From Sulfurimonas sp. (lineage in GTDB: Bacteria > Campylobacterota > Campylobacteria > Campylobacterales > Sulfurimonadaceae): DNA of 25,376 nt. The position numbers were made by a program, and so were the translations under genes. Below the pieces are notes generated by a model that saw only the letters and a program-made list of their open reading frames with translations, ran no database searches and was not told the DNA's origin. The stretch's first letter is position 1. Each line of letters opens with the position of its first letter. The stretch is taken from the NCBI GenBank assembly GCA_012963655.1, contig DTVI01000162.1, positions 1 to 25,376 of the forward strand. Reading direction: 5' to 3'. Positions 24,127 through 25,376 of the stretch are shown piece after piece.

Positions 24127-25376
24127 TTAAGATTTAAATTCATTGAGTTTTAACTTAAGTTCATAAGAATGTTCGACAATTGTTTTTACTGTACTATCCA
24201 CATCATGAATAATCTCTTCACTTTCGGTTGAGAGTTGAGTAACGTTATCCATATTGGTAATAAGTGTCTTCGTTCTAAATGCAATTGTTGTTGCAAGTTT
24301 AGCGGAGTTTTGAGCATAAGTGATAGTTTGTTCCATAGCAGACTTTGTAGAAGCCGTTTGACCCTGTATCTCATCACTAATAAGGCTAATATCTGTCATC
24401 TGACTAGCACTATCTTTCATTTCATCACTTGCTTCTGATATAGACTGAACAACAATATTAATCGTAGCATTAATCTCTGATAATGATTTTTGCGTACGTT
24501 CTGCAAGCTTTCTAACTTCATCTGCAACCACCGCAAACCCACGCCCATGTTCACCTGCTCGAGCAGCTTCAATAGCTGCATTAAGTGCTAATAAGTTAGT
24601 TTGGTCTGCAATTTCATCAATAACAGTTAGAACTTCTTTAATTTCTTTAGCATCTTCATTTAATTGGGTTAATTTATCAGAAAAATCTGTCTGCTTTATA
24701 CTTGCACCCGATACATATTCAGAAATAGTAGAAAGTTTTCCCATCATACTTTCTAACTCCGTTGATGTAATACTTAAATCATCTGCTGTTTTAATAGCCG
24801 CATCTTCACCCTCATCCAAAGACTTACTAATTTCTTGAACTAATAGATTAGAATCTGAGGTTAACTTATGCTGTTCTTCTATCTGAGATGTAATTTTTTG
24901 AGAAAGTCCACCCAATTTTTCAGCAGAATCAACTGAGGCTTCAACTGTTGTTTTTGCAATATTTACCACTTCTTGTATGCGACTAATAAATTTATCAACA
25001 TAATTACTAGCTTCTGCCATTTCAGACTTACCCGGGAAGTCAAGACGTTTTTTCAAGTCTCCATCTCCTTGAGCCAATTCTTTTGCAACTTGAATAAGGT
25101 TCTCAACAGGCTGAACGATACGTCTTTCTATAACCTTACCCATTAGGGCAAGTATTAAGGCTATTAAACCTCCACACATCATCATCCATTTTAAAAAGTT
25201 CGTTTTTAAATCTTCAAAATAATCAGCCTTATTAACCCCTGGCACGACCCACATGTCCCAATCTTCTATATACCTATAAGCTGCTATTTTTTCTTGTCCG
25301 CTACTACTTGAACGATATTCATGTGTTCCCCCTGACTTATCATGTATGATATGCTCAGCATAAGCTTTTCCTGCAA
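24127..25376 (-). CDS. Methyl-accepting chemotaxis protein (Cache-type sensor), C-terminal part
   Basis: The gene continues past the window edge; the frame is open to base 25376, so an internal Met at 25254 is not the true start. The visible N-terminal part (GQEKIAAYRYIEDWDMWVVP) is the end of a periplasmic Cache-type sensor domain. A membrane helix (MMMCGGLIALILALMG), a HAMP segment (RRIVQPVENLIQVAKELAQG) and a long signalling coiled coil follow. The CheA/CheW-contact tip is EIADQTNLLALNAAIEAARA plus GEHGRGFAVVADEVRKLAE. It directs swimming in response to an unidentified ligand. It has no C-terminal CheR-tethering pentapeptide; the end is LKLKLNEFKS. It is followed 9 bases later by the secreted coiled-coil gene. 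Confidence 0.92.
   Translation of the reverse strand, partial: AGKAYAEHIIHDKSGGTHEYRSSSSGQEKIAAYRYIEDWDMWVVPGVNKADYFEDLKTNFLKWMMMCGGLIALILALMGKVIERRIVQPVENLIQVAKELAQGDGDLKKRLDFPGKSEMAEASNYVDKFISRIQEVVNIAKTTVEASVDSAEKLGGLSQKITSQIEEQHKLTSDSNLLVQEISKSLDEGEDAAIKTADDLSITSTELESMMGKLSTISEYVSGASIKQTDFSDKLTQLNEDAKEIKEVLTVIDEIADQTNLLALNAAIEAARAGEHGRGFAVVADEVRKLAERTQKSLSEINATINIVVQSISEASDEMKDSASQMTDISLISDEIQGQTASTKSAMEQTITYAQNSAKLATTIAFRTKTLITNMDNVTQLSTESEEIIHDVDSTVKTIVEHSYELKLKLNEFKS

Overview
This is a low-GC window with compact, densely overlapping genes. Several features point to a free-living Campylobacterota (Epsilonproteobacteria; Sulfurimonas/Sulfurovum/Arcobacter-like). These are the gene order nif3-like / HP0958-type zinc-ribbon coiled-coil / waaA, an Opr-family porin, a Campylobacterota-style ffh, and many TPR, REC-GGDEF and chemoreceptor genes. 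The genus cannot be fixed from the sequence. No tRNA, rRNA, CRISPR array or intact insertion sequence was seen.

Region 1 (1-1700, minus): ffh (SRP54) followed by the start of ppaC, a Mn-dependent pyrophosphatase cut by the window edge. The 3' end of ffh is out of frame. The conserved Met-rich tail resumes in the -1 frame exactly at an A-AAA-AAG heptamer. Region 2 (1700-6900, minus): a 55-codon orphan ORF, then an operon read from a good -10 at 6867-6872: nif3-like, flgZ-like, waaA, a PleD/CbrR-type REC-REC-GGDEF cyclase and an RluA-family pseudouridine synthase. The last three overlap one another. Region 3 (7085-9202): a membrane-anchored TPR protein coupled by ATGA to a NYN-LOTUS putative RNase (minus), and a divergent DedA protein (plus). 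Region 4 (9203-11870, minus): pckA, a small lipoprotein and a decayed gene with one frameshift and three in-frame TAA codons.

Region 5 (12099-14415, minus): a ModE-type molybdate regulator translationally coupled to an outer-membrane porin, with no modABC beside it. Region 6 (14557-20370, plus): a complete MarR-controlled tripartite RND efflux operon (marR, membrane-fusion protein, RND pump, TolC-like factor), every junction being an ATGA overlap. A perfect 8-1-8 palindrome lies between marR and modE. Region 7 (20376-22374, minus): a GNAT acetyltransferase followed by an NhaC antiporter, whose family-like N-terminus extends upstream to an AUA codon behind a GGAG. Region 8 (22462-25376): an L,D-transpeptidase-like protein (plus) converging on an unrecognised secreted coiled-coil protein that follows a Cache-type chemoreceptor (minus, cut by the window edge).

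Functionally the window combines housekeeping (protein targeting, pyrophosphate removal, LPS Kdo transfer, gluconeogenesis), signalling (c-di-GMP, chemotaxis, molybdate sensing) and envelope transport. No clearly new multi-gene system is evident. The best leads are the ffh slippery site, the modE-porin pair, the AUA start of nhaC, the TPR/NYN-LOTUS pair and the chemoreceptor-linked coiled-coil protein.
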